Assembly (NCBI RefSeq): GCF_025398275.1
Contig: NZ_JAODOR010000012.1
Span: 1 to 64,000 of the forward strand
Source: Microbacterium memoriense
GTDB lineage: Bacteria > Actinomycetota > Actinomycetes > Actinomycetales > Microbacteriaceae
Reading direction: 5' to 3'
Length of the DNA: 64,000 bases
Made by a program: the position numbers and the translations under genes. Numbering within the stretch: the stretch's first letter is position 1; every line of letters begins with the position of its first letter. Below the pieces are notes generated by a model. It was given only the letters and a program-made list of their open reading frames with translations, did not search any database and was not told the DNA's origin. Below are positions 1 to 7,929 of the stretch, piece after piece.

Positions 1-46
1 AGATCAGGGGTCAAGCCCCTTCGGTCCGCATTGGCCTACATCGCAT

Positions 47-703
47 TTACTCGCCGCCCCGAAACCCGTGAGGTGTCTGCTTGCACTCAAGTAATAGGGC
101 GTCCAGTTCGCCGCCGCCCACCGATGCCAGTTCCTGGTAGGGCGACCACGGAATGCCGTTCACATTCGTCGAATCCACAAAAGCACCCTTGCTCGGCATC
201 TCGATGTCATAGCCGCGTTCGGCTAGGCATGGCACCAGCGTGTTGGCGTAATAGTCGTAGAGATAGGCGATCTCATCGTCCGTTGGCGGCAGAGTAAACG
301 CGGGATCTGTGGGGTACTTCACGCGACAGGTATAGACGGCAATGTTCTGCTGTTCCGCCTGTGCCTCGGGCGTCGCACCGAACGAGATGCCGCCGTCTTC
401 GCGGGCTGTCGCCGGGTAGCCGAGCTCCTGAATGCACTGTGCGACGACTTTTGCTGAGTCGGCCGCCGTAACGACACGCACCTGCTCAACCTGAGGTCGT
501 TCCGCATCCGGAAACATTCGCTGAACTTCGCCCCACGCTTGGTTCGCGGCCTCGTCGATCATCCGCTTCTCAGTGGCAGCGTCAACCGTTGGCGCGGGGG
601 GCGCCGCGGCTGCGCCCCCCGCGCATCCGACGAGCAGCGACGCCCCCAGAATCAGAACCGCCGCCGCCAGGCTCCGGTGCTTACCGATCACACACCACCG
701 CAT
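47..703 (-). CDS. lipoprotein paired with a small secreted protein (copy 1)
   Basis: Predicted 218-aa exported lipoprotein of unknown function. The N-terminus has a basic stretch, a hydrophobic core and a lipobox LLVGC with the lipidated Cys at about residue 27. The frame stays open upstream to 910, but that part has no signal features; the ATG at 703 puts the signal peptide at the N-terminus, so I chose it. The mature part is clearly homologous to the product of 1657..2292: shared features are a W-x-(D/E)-V block, CxxxxG(Y/F)PA, a Y(S/T)C block and LYDYYxxxLxxCL, with four conserved cysteines. It overlaps the end of the upstream small secreted protein gene (688..1029) by 16 nt, so the two are probably translationally coupled. 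Known: lipoproteins next to secreted peptides often act in immunity or sensing. That role here is inference only. Confidence 0.72.
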   Translation of the reverse strand: MRWCVIGKHRSLAAAVLILGASLLVGCAGGAAAAPPAPTVDAATEKRMIDEAANQAWGEVQRMFPDAERPQVEQVRVVTAADSAKVVAQCIQELGYPATAREDGGISFGATPEAQAEQQNIAVYTCRVKYPTDPAFTLPPTDDEIAYLYDYYANTLVPCLAERGYDIEMPSKGAFVDSTNVNGIPWSPYQELASVGGGELDALLLECKQTPHGFRGGE

Positions 704-1029
704 CCGGTGTAGGCCCAGGAAAGGTGCGCTGGTGTCGCGGTTGCTCCGTCTTGGCCGGTGACGGTGGCCGCGCTCCAGGTGCGCGCCATCGATGATTGTC
801 TGGTCGCACCGAACATGCTGTTGTTCCAGGATGCCAACATCACGTTCTGCCGGTAGTGGGCCGTGTATCCAGTGGAGTTGCTGCGAATGAACGCGGTAGC
901 GGTGGTACACGACCCGCTACCCAGGTCGTGGTAGTACGACGCGCTGGCGGCGCCCGCGGGGGCGAGGACGAGTGCCAGGGCGGCGAACACGGCCAGTAGC
1001 GGACGGGATGCACGATTGCGCTGTTTCAT
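688..1029 (-). CDS. small secreted two-cysteine protein (copy 1)
   Basis: Predicted 113-aa secreted protein. Residues 1-30 form a classical Sec signal peptide (KQRNR basic start, Leu/Ala core, ASA cleavage site). The mature part of about 83 residues is rich in Ser, Thr, Ala and Trp. It has exactly two cysteines, about C41 near the mature N-terminus and about C110 four residues from the C-terminus, so one disulfide closing almost the whole chain is likely. The protein from 2334..2636 has the same plan (similar length, two Cys about 67 residues apart, a (S/T)GC near the end), although overall identity is low. The lipoprotein gene 47..703 follows with a 16-nt overlap. I see no lactococcin 972 signature. 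A bacteriocin-like or toxin role is inference from size, secretion and pairing. Confidence 0.65.
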   Translation of the reverse strand: MKQRNRASRPLLAVFAALALVLAPAGAASASYYHDLGSGSCTTATAFIRSNSTGYTAHYRQNVMLASWNNSMFGATRQSSMARTWSAATVTGQDGATATPAHLSWAYTGCGGV

Positions 1030-1656
1030 GTGCGGATTCGCCTTTCAGTTGATGTAGGCCTTCATCGTTGAGGAAGCCGCCAGGATCGACGGCGCCGTTC
1101 GACTTCGGCGTTGTGATGTTGGGCACATAGAAGCAGTTCGGGAAGCGCGAGATCCACGATCCAACTTCGCCTCGCGAACGGCTGGCGGCCATTGGCGACG
1201 ACAATCGAGATGGCTAGCTACGCGTGAACGCCCGCAATTACGCGCGTTCGGGTCTGAAACCCGTGCCGGGGTCATACGAGCGCCCAGCGGAGGAATCATC
1301 CGTACGGATGATTCCTCCGCTGGGGTGCATGCCGGCGCGCACGTTCTGCTCTTGGCCGTGATGCGTCTCAGAGTGAACGCTCGTCATCGGTGGGCCTCGA
1401 GAGGGCGGCGGTTGGCGGGCGGCGAGGAACACGCGTGAGTGCCCGCTGCCTAAGTAGAACTCATCCGTTCAGACGAATCCTGGCCCGCCCATCAAAGTGA
1501 GCAGTCGAAAGCGCAGTGGGTATGGAAACCAAGCTGTGACGGCTCGTGAGTGCGCTGATGGCAACAGAAAATGGGACGGCGGCATCGTCGGAGGCCGATC
1601 AAGCTTCATGCCTCGCGGCCGGTTGTGCGACAGGATGCGTCAGACGAGGGGGTCAT
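1030..1656. other. divergent intergenic region without a supported gene
   Basis: These 627 bases separate two divergently transcribed lipoprotein/secreted-protein pairs and should contain both promoters. No reading frame here has a convincing start site or family resemblance. The conspicuous feature is the 42-bp perfect palindrome at 1283..1324, annotated separately. The length is generous for a simple promoter region. Confidence 0.5.
1283..1324. repeat. 42-bp perfect palindrome with no spacer
   Basis: Two 21-base arms meet without a loop at the central GT|AC (1303/1304). The left arm begins CCCAGCGGAGG and the right arm ends CCTCCGCTGGG; all 21 pairs match. It lies between two divergent gene pairs, so it does not fit a normal transcription terminator. 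Possible roles are an operator for a dimeric regulator, a recombination or transfer site, or the joined ends of a lost mobile element. Confidence 0.9.
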
Positions 1657-2292
1657 GTGAACAAGACCAAAGGATCAAAAGTTGCTGGATGCGCGACGTT
1701 CCTGCTTGTCGCTCTCCTGGGGCTCCCCGGGTGCGCACCAACTCTCGCCGCCGAAGGGTCTACTCCGGAGGCCGGTGAACTCGACGCATCCTCAGCCGCC
1801 GACGGCGCTTGGAGCGACGTTGTTTCCGTCTATCCCGATGCGCTGCGGCCCGATGTGGAGCCGGTGCGCACGGTAACCACCGATGAATGGGCGGACGTGA
1901 TATCTCAGTGCCTTCGGGACGAAGGATTTCCAGCTGTCACGTCACCCGGGGACGGGTCAATCGAGTGGAGCGGAGTACCGCAAGCTCAGATGCAGAGCTT
2001 TCACGTTGCTCGCTACAGCTGCACCGTCATGTTTCCACGGGACCCCTCGCATCAGGGGCGATTGACACCAGCCCAACTGGACAAGCTCTACGACTATTAC
2101 GTCGGCGAGCTCACTGACTGTCTTCAGAACCTGAAGTACGAGGTCCCGCCCCGGCCGTCTCGTGAGGTGTTCAAAGAGACCTACTACACGGCGCCCTGGT
2201 TACCGTTCGCGGAGGCGTTCAGCGGCCCATTGAGCGAAGACCAGCGGTCTCAACTCAGCCGTGACTGCCCTCAAGCGCCGTCCGATCTGTAG
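1657..2292 (+). CDS. lipoprotein paired with a small secreted protein (copy 2)
   Basis: Predicted 211-aa lipoprotein, homologous to the product of 47..703. I chose the GTG at 1657 because a purine-rich ribosome-binding site (GAGGGGG) lies just upstream and the chosen start gives a short signal (NKTKGSK, hydrophobic core, LPGC lipobox, Cys about residue 26); the frame is open from 1546 but the extension adds no signal features. The mature part repeats the family pattern: W-S-D-V, P-D-V-E-P-V-R, CLRDEGFPAV, YSC, LYDYYVGELTDCL and a C-terminal RDCPQ. The gene for the small secreted protein follows after 41 nt. The order (lipoprotein first) is the reverse of copy 1. The function is unknown; immunity or sensing for the partner is a guess from context. 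Confidence 0.75.
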   Translation: MNKTKGSKVAGCATFLLVALLGLPGCAPTLAAEGSTPEAGELDASSAADGAWSDVVSVYPDALRPDVEPVRTVTTDEWADVISQCLRDEGFPAVTSPGDGSIEWSGVPQAQMQSFHVARYSCTVMFPRDPSHQGRLTPAQLDKLYDYYVGELTDCLQNLKYEVPPRPSREVFKETYYTAPWLPFAEAFSGPLSEDQRSQLSRDCPQAPSDL

Positions 2293-2333
2293 TAGATCAT
2301 CGACCGGTCGAGTCATCCACCTAGTCCGACCAC

Positions 2334-2636
2334 ATGAAAGGAAAGATCATTGCCGTTGGGCTGGTGCTGCTCACAGCATCGCCCACTTGGGCGGGAAGTA
2401 ACACCTTGACTCCGCTCGGATGCAGCGGAAGTAGCAAGCTGTACTCGGGCTCTACAACGATGGGGGATACCTCCCACAACATCTGGACGAGCATCAATAA
2501 CAACCAAGGCAAGTGGTGGCCGGGTGACGGTGTGTGGAGGTCGAGGCAGTTCTACTCCACCAAGTCGTCTGCGAGCGCCGTGAACTTCACATGGGGATCG
2601 CATCAACTCACCTACTCAGGTTGTTACACGCCCTGA
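2334..2636 (+). CDS. small secreted two-cysteine protein (copy 2)
   Basis: Predicted 100-aa secreted protein with a signal peptide of about 20 residues (MKGK start, hydrophobic core, cleavage after TWA). The mature part of about 80 residues is rich in Ser, Thr, Asn, Gly and Trp. It has only two cysteines, about C30 and C97, the second in a TYSGCYTP tail comparable to YTGCGGV in copy 1. The near-equal Cys spacing in the two proteins suggests one conserved disulfide fold with strongly diverged surfaces, as is often seen for toxins or bacteriocins under diversifying selection; that interpretation is inference. It is downstream of and probably co-transcribed with the lipoprotein gene 1657..2292. 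Confidence 0.66.
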   Translation: MKGKIIAVGLVLLTASPTWAGSNTLTPLGCSGSSKLYSGSTTMGDTSHNIWTSINNNQGKWWPGDGVWRSRQFYSTKSSASAVNFTWGSHQLTYSGCYTP

Positions 2637-3384
2637 ACAGCGCCGAGTCGATACAACGAGCATGTAGGTAGCGACACCTTGTAGTGCGCGGGGCATGAGT
2701 GGTGACTGCGGAGCCCTTGCGATCCCGTCGGTGGTGGACTGTGCAGGCGCTCTCGGCCATCGGCGGCACCCTCGATCCTGATGAGCCCTGCCCGCACGAA
2801 CTCGAAGTTGCGGTTTGGTGGAGAATCTCATTCAGGCATCTTGGTCCGTACTGGACCTGACCACGGTGCTCTTCCTCCTGACACGTGAGATGCCCCAGCG
2901 AACAGAGTGGCCGAGTGTAACCAACTTCGGCTTGGCGGTATCGAGGCGGATTATCGGGTCGACGCCACGATTGCGCCCTTTGCCACCTTCGCAAACGCGC
3001 ACCCGACGAGGGCACTCGACACCCGCTTCTTATAGGGAACCGTATTCGACACCAGATGGCGCTTGATCGGACCGCGGTGACGACCCTCGTCTGCGTCATT
3101 CCCACCGGCGCCCATGTGATCGCCGTCGAGGGTGCGGCCGTTTCTGCGCTGACGGAGGGATACAGACAGCGCGTCCTGAACGATGGCGGGGGAACAGGCG
3201 CAGCGGTCACGTAGTCTCGTGCGCGGCCGCGCAGCAGCGGTTCCATAGCATCACTGCAAACCAACGTTGGCGAAGGCGGAGCTAGGTTCTAGTTGCACAA
3301 AACTCCGAGCGCGCTCGTCCCGCCCGGAGCGACGGTATGACGGATAGGTATGCCCCGGAGTCCTCGCAGGTTCCCTCGAGGCAT
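2637..3384 (+). other. gap with short coding-like debris
   Basis: No intact gene is supported in these 748 bases. Three short plus-strand stretches read like protein: a GTG-started 52-codon frame 2702..2860; a frame ending at 3035 with an IEADYRVDATIAPFATF run; and an ATG-started 52-codon frame 3056..3214 containing VTTLVCVIPTGAHVIAVEG. The last two are adjacent in different frames, as expected if one gene had been frameshifted. I cannot name the ancestor. The stretch may simply be decayed genes between the secreted-protein pair and the convergent exporter operon. Confidence 0.3.
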
Positions 3385-4470
3385 TCAGGGCACACGTAGC
3401 TCGCGTATAGGCTCCCTGCGGCTAGCGATCATAGCGGGCGGAACGGCAGCGGCGACCGCGGCGGCCAGACCCAGAGTCCCAAGGGCCAGCACGAACGTCG
3501 GGCCGGGGATTGGGTCACGGACGGTCACCGCGATGCCAACTGATAGCAGGACACCGGTGATCACACCCGCCGTCGCCAGCAGTGCCGTCTGGGCGATCAG
3601 GAGTCGAACAATAAAGCCCCGCGTAGCACCAAGAGCTCGCCGTCGCCCGAAGTCCTTCCGCCGCATCATCACGAGACCGAACAGGATCGTGGCGACCAGG
3701 CCCGATGCCACTCCGAGGACACCAAGGACAAGGCTTCGAGAGGAGTTGGCGAGTTGAGACTTGATTATTGACCGCAACGCCGCCAGGCTCTCACTGGTTT
3801 GAACGGTCACCCTACTGGGGTCGTCCGCGCCAACTACCGACAGCACAGCGTCGGCGACGGGCGCGACTAGCTCTGGGGACTCCGCGATCACGAACACTAG
3901 GTTGACTGGCGTTGAAGCAGGCGTTTCGCCAGGAACAAGCACGATGGGCTCGAACTCGTCCAGGAAATCGGGAGCGTCCAGTCGTGCGTAGACGGTGGCA
4001 GTGAGACCGTCTGTAAGTGTGATTGCACCAGCAACATCAGGAAGCCCTAGCAGGTCGAGAGCGGCCTGCGACGCAAACGCACTGGCCCCCACTGTCCCCT
4101 CGGTGAGGATCCCCAAGGCTTCAAGCCGATCGCTGTAAACGTAGCGAACGGCGACCGGGGGGCCGCCAGGAATACGTGCGTTCCGACCATCGACGGCCGA
4201 CGAGAACGCGCCAGCCCACTCGATTCCCTCTATGGCTCTGATCCTCTCGAGGATCTCGCCAGTGACACCCGCAGCATCCTCCGCGCGGATTTGGATGGTG
4301 CGAGTGCCGACGCTGTCGATGGACGATAGTACTTCTTGCTCTGCAGCGACGGTCCTACCCGTAGTCATCATGACCGTCACCACCATGCCGGCAATAACGA
4401 GCATTGTCAGCGTGGAGCCAACCGGCTGCGCCCTGGCGGACGCCCACGCTTCCAGTGCGAGACGCCTCAT
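3385..4470 (-). CDS. ABC transporter permease, FtsX/MacB type
   Basis: A 361-aa membrane protein of the FtsX/MacB permease superfamily and the last gene of a three-gene exporter operon. One hydrophobic segment lies near the N-terminus (about 16-36), followed by an extracytoplasmic domain of about 200 residues and a C-terminal group of three membrane segments (about 250-355). This 1+3 topology is typical of MacB-like permeases, which couple ATP hydrolysis to movement of an extracellular domain and act in export of peptides, lipoproteins or antibiotics. Its ATG overlaps the stop of the upstream ATPase gene by 4 nt. The substrate is unknown; the neighbouring secreted proteins or the lanthipeptide are candidates by position only. 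Confidence 0.82.
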   Translation of the reverse strand: MRRLALEAWASARAQPVGSTLTMLVIAGMVVTVMMTTGRTVAAEQEVLSSIDSVGTRTIQIRAEDAAGVTGEILERIRAIEGIEWAGAFSSAVDGRNARIPGGPPVAVRYVYSDRLEALGILTEGTVGASAFASQAALDLLGLPDVAGAITLTDGLTATVYARLDAPDFLDEFEPIVLVPGETPASTPVNLVFVIAESPELVAPVADAVLSVVGADDPSRVTVQTSESLAALRSIIKSQLANSSRSLVLGVLGVASGLVATILFGLVMMRRKDFGRRRALGATRGFIVRLLIAQTALLATAGVITGVLLSVGIAVTVRDPIPGPTFVLALGTLGLAAAVAAAVPPAMIASRREPIRELRVP

Positions 4471-5108
4471 AGCCGCACTTCTGCATCGCAGACGGCGGCA
4501 ACGTCCGGCGAATGGGTCACCACGATCACGGCGGACCCATTGTGAGCGTGCTCTCGTAAGGCATCAATAACCACTTGCGCAGTAGCGGGATCGAGATTGC
4601 CGGTCGGCTCGTCGGCGAGCAGAATCTTTGGGCTGCCTAGCAGCGCGCGGCACAGAGCGATTCGCTGCGCCTGCCCTCCTGAGACCTGTCCCGGCTTCCT
4701 GTGCGCTGGCACATCGACCTTGAACCTCGCCAGCAGATCTCGGGCGGCGGGTTCCAGTTCCTTGCGGCTTTGCGCGCGGTATAGCGCTGGTTCGGTCACG
4801 TTGTCGAGTACGGTCCGAGATGAGTCCAGCGCTGCGTCCTGAAAGACGAATCCGAACTTCCGCGCTCTCAGGTCCGCGCGCTCCTTGTCCTGCGCCCGAC
4901 TCGCGTTCTTGCTCTCGACAACGACTTCGCCAGAGCGGGGCGCCAGCATTAGGCCTAGCAAGTACAGCATCGTCGACTTGCCTCGACCGGATGGTCCTGT
5001 AATTGCGGTCGTCGTTCCAGCATGGAACTTGGCGCTGAATCCGTCGACGATTGTCTGACCGCCGGAGTAGCCGAACGAAACATCACACGCTTCGAGTATG
5101 ACGGTCAT
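4467..5108 (-). CDS. ABC transporter ATP-binding protein, LolD/MacB-type
   Basis: A 213-aa ABC ATPase. Walker A is GPSGRGKST at about 38-46, with Arg where Ser or Ala is usual. The signature VSGGQAQR is at about 142-149 and Walker B ILLADEP with the D-loop NLD at about 162-173; the switch His is in VTHSPD. The LADEPTGNLD wording is characteristic of the LolD/MacB group that partners FtsX-like permeases. It overlaps both neighbours by 4 nt (5105-5108 with the membrane fusion protein gene, 4467-4470 with the permease gene), so the three proteins are surely made together. Confidence 0.9.
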   Translation of the reverse strand: MTVILEACDVSFGYSGGQTIVDGFSAKFHAGTTTAITGPSGRGKSTMLYLLGLMLAPRSGEVVVESKNASRAQDKERADLRARKFGFVFQDAALDSSRTVLDNVTEPALYRAQSRKELEPAARDLLARFKVDVPAHRKPGQVSGGQAQRIALCRALLGSPKILLADEPTGNLDPATAQVVIDALREHAHNGSAVIVVTHSPDVAAVCDAEVRL

Positions 5109-6181
5109 CCGGTCGCCTCCCCGGGGACTCGAACACGAACGCCAGCATCGACGCCGTCGATCACGGCCATTCCTCGAGCGGTGCCCATCACGGTGGCGGA
5201 TCGACGGATTCCCGCTTCATCAATGACTGCCAGTTGGCCGTCTGCGGCGGACACCAGCGCTGCTGAGGGCACCACCAGTCCAGTCACCGTCTCCACCGTC
5301 ACGACTTCGGAACTCAGAGTGATCGAGTCGTCAACAGGAATCTGTGCGCACTCTTGCTTGCAAATAGGATCCTGTCCGCCTGATCCGAGTTTGACCGTGA
5401 TCGATCCCGCCACCTCGTCACGAACCTGTTCCTCCGCGACAGCGTCCCACACGCTCCCGTTTGGCGACGTGATCAGTACGCGAGTGCCCGCTGGCATGAG
5501 TGACGCTTGAGAGTCGGTAACGGGCACGTTGAATGCCGGCGAGGGCGAGAGCCCGGAAACAGCGGATTCACCCCCAACGAGTGATGCCCCTCTATAGATT
5601 TCCTCTATGTTCAGCGCAACGCGCGCTGGCAGAGTAGGGACAAAGATCACGTCGCCGCTGCGGACTGTTCCCGTGACTTCGACGTTCAGGCTCTTCTGCC
5701 ATGCGCGGATCGCAGCTGCCGTAACGGTTCCCGCCTCGCCGCCCACCTCGCCCCGATAGAACCCGAGGTCGGCAAGTAGCTGTTGGATCTGACGTACATC
5801 TTCGCCTTTGGAACCCTCACTGATGTCCCGGAACGAAGGGACGACACCCCGCGCAATCACGACAGGGTGCAGGTCCACCGAGTAGAGCGCGGACCCCTGC
5901 GATACTTCCGCGCCAGCTTCCGCACCTATCGATGTCACGACTCCGACCGCGCGGTTAGTCCCGACGGGTGATGTCGTCCAAGCCGCGACGGTGTTCAAGC
6001 GGACCGTTGATCCGACCTCTCCGGCAACCACCTCCACGAGCGTGAACTTGGCGGCGCTGGTCGGATCATCAGGCGGGCGTACGACAGTGAGCATCGACCA
6101 TGCCAGAGCGCCGGTCAGCGCGGTACCGGCAAGAAACCAGCCGACTGCGGGGCCGATCCGCTTCGCGTGGCTACCGTTCAC
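5105..6181 (-). CDS. exporter periplasmic adaptor with peptidoglycan-binding domain
   Basis: A 358-aa protein, first in the exporter operon. It has an N-terminal membrane anchor at about 12-32 and then a lipoyl/biotinyl-like adaptor part (about 45-110). A peptidoglycan_binding_1-type helical domain follows at about 121-176 (GEDVRQIQQLLADLGFY...AAIRAWQKS), and then a long C-terminal part of beta-barrel character to about 355. This arrangement is common in actinobacterial ABC exporters, where the adaptor holds the MacB-like permease to the cell wall. The Cys pair in DPICKQEC (about 275) could form a disulfide. The start ATG at 6181 gives a short basic N-terminus before the anchor. Regulation is not visible; the 1.3 kb upstream contains no other supported gene. 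Confidence 0.8.
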   Translation of the reverse strand: MNGSHAKRIGPAVGWFLAGTALTGALAWSMLTVVRPPDDPTSAAKFTLVEVVAGEVGSTVRLNTVAAWTTSPVGTNRAVGVVTSIGAEAGAEVSQGSALYSVDLHPVVIARGVVPSFRDISEGSKGEDVRQIQQLLADLGFYRGEVGGEAGTVTAAAIRAWQKSLNVEVTGTVRSGDVIFVPTLPARVALNIEEIYRGASLVGGESAVSGLSPSPAFNVPVTDSQASLMPAGTRVLITSPNGSVWDAVAEEQVRDEVAGSITVKLGSGGQDPICKQECAQIPVDDSITLSSEVVTVETVTGLVVPSAALVSAADGQLAVIDEAGIRRSATVMGTARGMAVIDGVDAGVRVRVPGEATG

Positions 6182-7490
6182 TCGGCGCTCCGCCGGCCGC
6201 GCACGACTGGCTGCGGCGAACCCACGGGGAGCATGCCCTCGCGCGGACTTCTACTGCCATGTTCGTCCGCGGGTCACAATGCACATCATGGTGCGACGCT
6301 AACACCGGCGCACATGCGGGGACTGATGCAGCTATCGCATGGCATATTCGCTTTGCTGTGCCCGACGACGCCAAACCCTTGCAGAACCAGTTCGGATCTC
6401 GGTCGGGAGAGTGCGCCAGCCGTCAGGGCTCGCACCTTCGAGTGACTACGTCGTCGGTGACTTCACTCATTTGGACGATAACAGCGACCGCGATCAGCGC
6501 GCTCCGTGATCCAACCGCCACGATCGCCGGACTCCGAAGAGTGATTGACGGATAGGCCCAGCTACCTGTCGCGAAGTCGAGCATCACATCTGACAGGGTC
6601 GTCGTTGACACGGTTGTGCGCGTCGCGGACAGCATCGCGCGAAGTGATTGATTGCCCGGAGCCACTATTTTCCGCGCGCCTCTGCCCGCGCGACCATGTG
6701 GAGTCCGCCGGAAAACTTGAAGCCGTACCTGATCCCACCAGCCGTGAGCGCCGTAAGGCGGGCCCCATGTCCGCGGGTGACGTTGTTTTGTGTCATGTTC
6801 CAAACGCGACCGCGCACGAATCCTGACGGGTCGGACAGCTCGGTTGCCTCTGCTATTCACCTGTCGGCTGCACGCCGCTCGGACGTCACTGAGACGAGAG
6901 GCGTGACGACCGCCAGCAGGAGTTCGAGGCTGGGACTGCCAGCGGGCCGCTCACTTCGGCGCGCCCTGGTGGGTATGGTCAGCGATTCAAACGGAGTATC
7001 TAGCGGGGCGGACCGCGCGCGGGTGTCGGCCAGCAGATGCGCATCGACCTCGTTGAGCCCGGTCTTGTCTCGGCAGCAGCTTCAACTCACGCTTGTCGCG
7101 TTGTCTGCAGCTCGATTACTCCCGACGTTGGTTGGTCGATGTTCAACACCCAGCGCCCAGGGAGGTGCTGTTCGCCGAGTCGAGCTACGCGCCGTCACAG
7201 ATCTTCGCTCCAGCGAACACGTAGTGGCGTCATTCATTTGAATGAATGTTCTTTGTGGCGCGGTTGGACTATCGGAATCGGCGCGACAGAGACACCAGTG
7301 TTTCCGCGCGCGGGGCGAGAGACCTCGGAGCGAAGGCTCGGGCTGGGGACCGCGGCTGGTCGGGTCACGAGTACTGAAGACCGGACAATGTGCTCCGACG
7401 GATGCGTCACGGAGAACATTTTGGGGGTCGGGTGGTACCGGTTCGTGCGGCATTCTCGACGAGCCATCCGTACCCGGCCGCACTCAGGCG
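6182..7490. other. 1.3-kb stretch without an intact gene
   Basis: I find no reading frame on either strand with a good start, sensible composition and family resemblance. A minus-strand stretch (about 6430-6660) reads LRSPAIVAVGSRSALIAVAV and could be part of a lost membrane protein, but this is weak. A short inverted repeat ATTCATT-TG-AATGAAT lies at about 7231-7246 and could be an operator. The stretch presumably carries the exporter promoter on its left side and decayed sequence upstream of the lanKC remnant. Confidence 0.4.
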
Positions 7491-7923
7491 GTGAATGCAG
7501 CCCTATTTAGGCCAGACGAAGGTCGTGACTGGACAAGTTGGAGGTCTGGCTCGGACCGCCATTGGGTGCACTGGCTTGCTCCTGGAGCGACTCTTCCTGA
7601 ACAGGGTTGGAAGATTCACATCAGCACGACGCCGTCGGGCGGCGAGGAGATGCTCCGCGATGTCTCCGCGTTCTGTCACGACCATGGTGTCCCGTTCAAA
7701 CACCTTCGCGACATGTCAGTACTCGCTGCACCAGTCCCAGGGAACACGGTTTGCTGGCAACGGTTTGCTGCGTGCGTCGTGCGATCTGGCGTCGGGTGCG
7801 GCGGGAGTCCTTGCGGTATTGGCTCGGCGCTCCGGCCAGGCCCGAGCCCTTGGGCCTCTCTCGTTTTTGGAGCCGACGGCGTCCGCGGTCAGCGGGCCGA
7901 CTAGAACATGGCAAGGGAGGTGA
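7491..7923 (+). pseudogene. class III lanthipeptide synthetase (LanKC) remnant, internally deleted
   Basis: Two pieces of a LanKC enzyme lie in different frames. The first, from the GTG at 7491 to about 7715, translates as the N-terminal lyase region: VNAALFRP, WVHWLAPG, LPEQGWKIHIS and a closing VPFKHLRD, which matches the family hallmark P-x-QGWKIH-V-S followed by F-K-hydrophobic-L-R. The second, about 7735-7920, matches the extreme C-terminus of the LanC-like domain (LLRASCDLASGAAGVLAVL). LanKC enzymes are usually about 850-900 aa with lyase, kinase and cyclase domains; here some 780 residues, including the whole kinase, are missing and the frame changes. The stop at 7921-7923 lies in the ribosome-binding region of the precursor gene that follows, the usual LanKC-precursor order. 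The enzyme cannot be functional. Confidence 0.85.
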
Positions 7924-7929
7924 CGACAA

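Noticed and set aside
688..2636. Lactococcin 972 family bacteriocins
   Set aside because: Size, signal peptide and proximity to an ABC exporter fit, but the sequence pattern of that family is not visible and both proteins have two widely spaced cysteines.
7242..7490. Upstream extension of the LanKC N-terminus
   Set aside because: The frame is open to 7242, but that part is Arg/Gly/Ser rich and shows no resemblance to LanKC; the similarity starts near the GTG at 7491.
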